Assembly (NCBI RefSeq): GCF_003173755.1 | Contig: NZ_CP029553.1 | Location: 1,681,001 to 1,745,000 of the forward strand | Origin: Methylobacterium terrae | GTDB taxonomy: Bacteria; Pseudomonadota; Alphaproteobacteria; Rhizobiales; Beijerinckiaceae | Direction: 5' to 3' | DNA: 64,000 nucleotides | Shown: in pieces, positions 63,313-64,000 of the stretch | How the letters are laid out: every line of letters starts with the position of its first letter | Numbering within the stretch: position 1 is the stretch's first letter | The notes under the pieces: generated by a model | What the model was told of the DNA's origin: nothing | The model's database searches: none | What the model saw: the letters and a program-made list of their open reading frames with translations, nothing else | Translations under genes and position numbers: made by a program

Positions 63313-64000
63313 ATGAGCGAACCGACCGGACCCTCGATCGACCGCGACGAGGTCGCCCGCTTCGATCGCCTCGCCGCGACCTGGTGGGACGAGGCCGGGC
63401 CGATGCGGGTGCTGCACCGCTTCAACCCGGTGCGCCTGACCTACATCCGCGACACGGTCTGCCGGCACTTCGGCCGCGATCCGCTGGCGCCCGCGCCGCT
63501 GTCGGGTCTCAGCCTCGTCGACGTCGGCTGCGGCGGCGGCGTGCTGTCGGAGCCGCTGGCGCGGCTCGGCGCCGACGTCACCGGCCTCGACCCGGCCGTC
63601 ACCAACATCAAGATCGCCCAGGCCCATGCCGACGAGGCCGGCGTGCCGGTGCGCTACCGGGCCGAGACGATCGAGGACGTGGTGGCAGCGGGTGAGCGCT
63701 TCGACGTGGTCTGCGCCATGGAGGTGGTCGAGCACGTCACCGACATGCCGATCTTCGTGCGCACGGCCTGCCACGCCGTGAAGCCCGGCGGCCTGTTCTT
63801 CGCCGCGACGATCAACCGGACCATGCGCTCCTTCGCGCTCGCCATCGTGGGGGCGGAATACGTCCTCAACTGGCTGCCGAAGGGCACGCACGACTGGGAA
63901 AAATTCGTCACTCCCGACGAGCTGCGCGACGCGGTCGCGGGCGGCGGGCTCAACGTCGCCGACACGGCCGGGGTGGTGTTCAACCCGCTCACCGGCCGCT
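63313..64000 (+). CDS. ubiG: Ubiquinone biosynthesis O-methyltransferase (partial, runs off the window)
   Basis: UbiG carries out both O-methylations of ubiquinone synthesis. The first 229 residues are visible. They start with the UbiG-typical opening EVARFDRLAATWWDEAGPMR and RVLHRFNPVRLTYIRD, then the SAM loop SLVDVGCGGGVLSEPLARLG, the motif EVVEHVTDMP, and FFAATINRTMRSFA. The end, with GTHDWEKFVTPDEL, is also characteristic. The 3' end lies beyond base 64000. The gene starts at ATG 63313, 208 bases from the divergent lysC. Confidence 0.95.
   Translation, partial: MSEPTGPSIDRDEVARFDRLAATWWDEAGPMRVLHRFNPVRLTYIRDTVCRHFGRDPLAPAPLSGLSLVDVGCGGGVLSEPLARLGADVTGLDPAVTNIKIAQAHADEAGVPVRYRAETIEDVVAAGERFDVVCAMEVVEHVTDMPIFVRTACHAVKPGGLFFAATINRTMRSFALAIVGAEYVLNWLPKGTHDWEKFVTPDELRDAVAGGGLNVADTAGVVFNPLTGR

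Overview
The window is a very GC-rich stretch of chromosome from an alphaproteobacterium of the order Hyphomicrobiales, most likely a Methylobacterium or close relative (Methylobacteriaceae). The evidence is a lanmodulin-type secreted EF-hand protein (42870-43277), two MucR/Ros-type regulators, a DUF4167 protein next to prmC-prfA, an alphaproteobacterial RNase E with an acidic insertion inside its S1 domain, and a ubiG / lysC / ptsP / prfA / prmC / DUF4167 neighbourhood. It reads as ordinary chromosome with small accessory inserts. I see no rRNA, tRNA, CRISPR array, insertion sequence or prophage.

Layout. 1-5 kb: argC and a ureohydrolase (minus), then an MFS exporter with an AraC regulator (plus). 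5-9 kb: mucR copy 1 and an MBOAT-SGNH-SGNH O-acylation cassette. 9-12 kb: a PLP amino-acid decarboxylase coupled to a GNAT acetyltransferase. 12-19 kb: a secreted bicupin oxalate decarboxylase, a beta-lactamase-fold hydrolase, a nucleoside transporter, and a caspase-fold protein that has lost both catalytic residues. 19-28.5 kb: prfB (with a programmed +1 frameshift), mrcA, amiC (minus) and rne (plus, behind a long leader). 28.8-33 kb: a soluble chemoreceptor, a VOC / SRPBCC / VOC mini-cluster whose third member has an amber stop, and a nucleobase deaminase. 33-37 kb: acsA, DUF485 and actP, an acetate uptake and activation unit. 37-43.6 kb: a DUF1778-GNAT toxin-antitoxin pair, DUF3422, purH, a CorC-like protein, lanmodulin and a small secreted protein. 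43.8-51.7 kb: a class III cyclase, mucR copy 2, a DUF1194 protein, a membrane-anchored Mrr-type nuclease, comF, a NarK-type nitrate transporter with an ANTAR-type leader, a small motility-type protein and an IalB protein. 52-64 kb: zwf, an SDR, DUF4167, prmC, prfA, an inserted SnoaL-like gene with a candidate small RNA, ptsP, lysC and the start of ubiG.

Functional threads: acetate assimilation (acsA/actP); translation termination (prfB, prfA and the methyltransferase prmC that modifies both); peptidoglycan synthesis and cleavage (mrcA, amiC); nitrogen and nitrate control (narK leader, ptsP); arginine/polyamine metabolism (argC, ureohydrolase, decarboxylase-acetyltransferase).

The observations most worth a second look are the divergent lanmodulin, the ANTAR hairpin set ahead of narK, the double-mutant pseudo-caspase, the candidate small RNA between ptsP and prfA, and several long perfect inverted repeats. 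Several genes use GTG or TTG starts. I chose starts by homology and ribosome binding sites, and say where they are uncertain.
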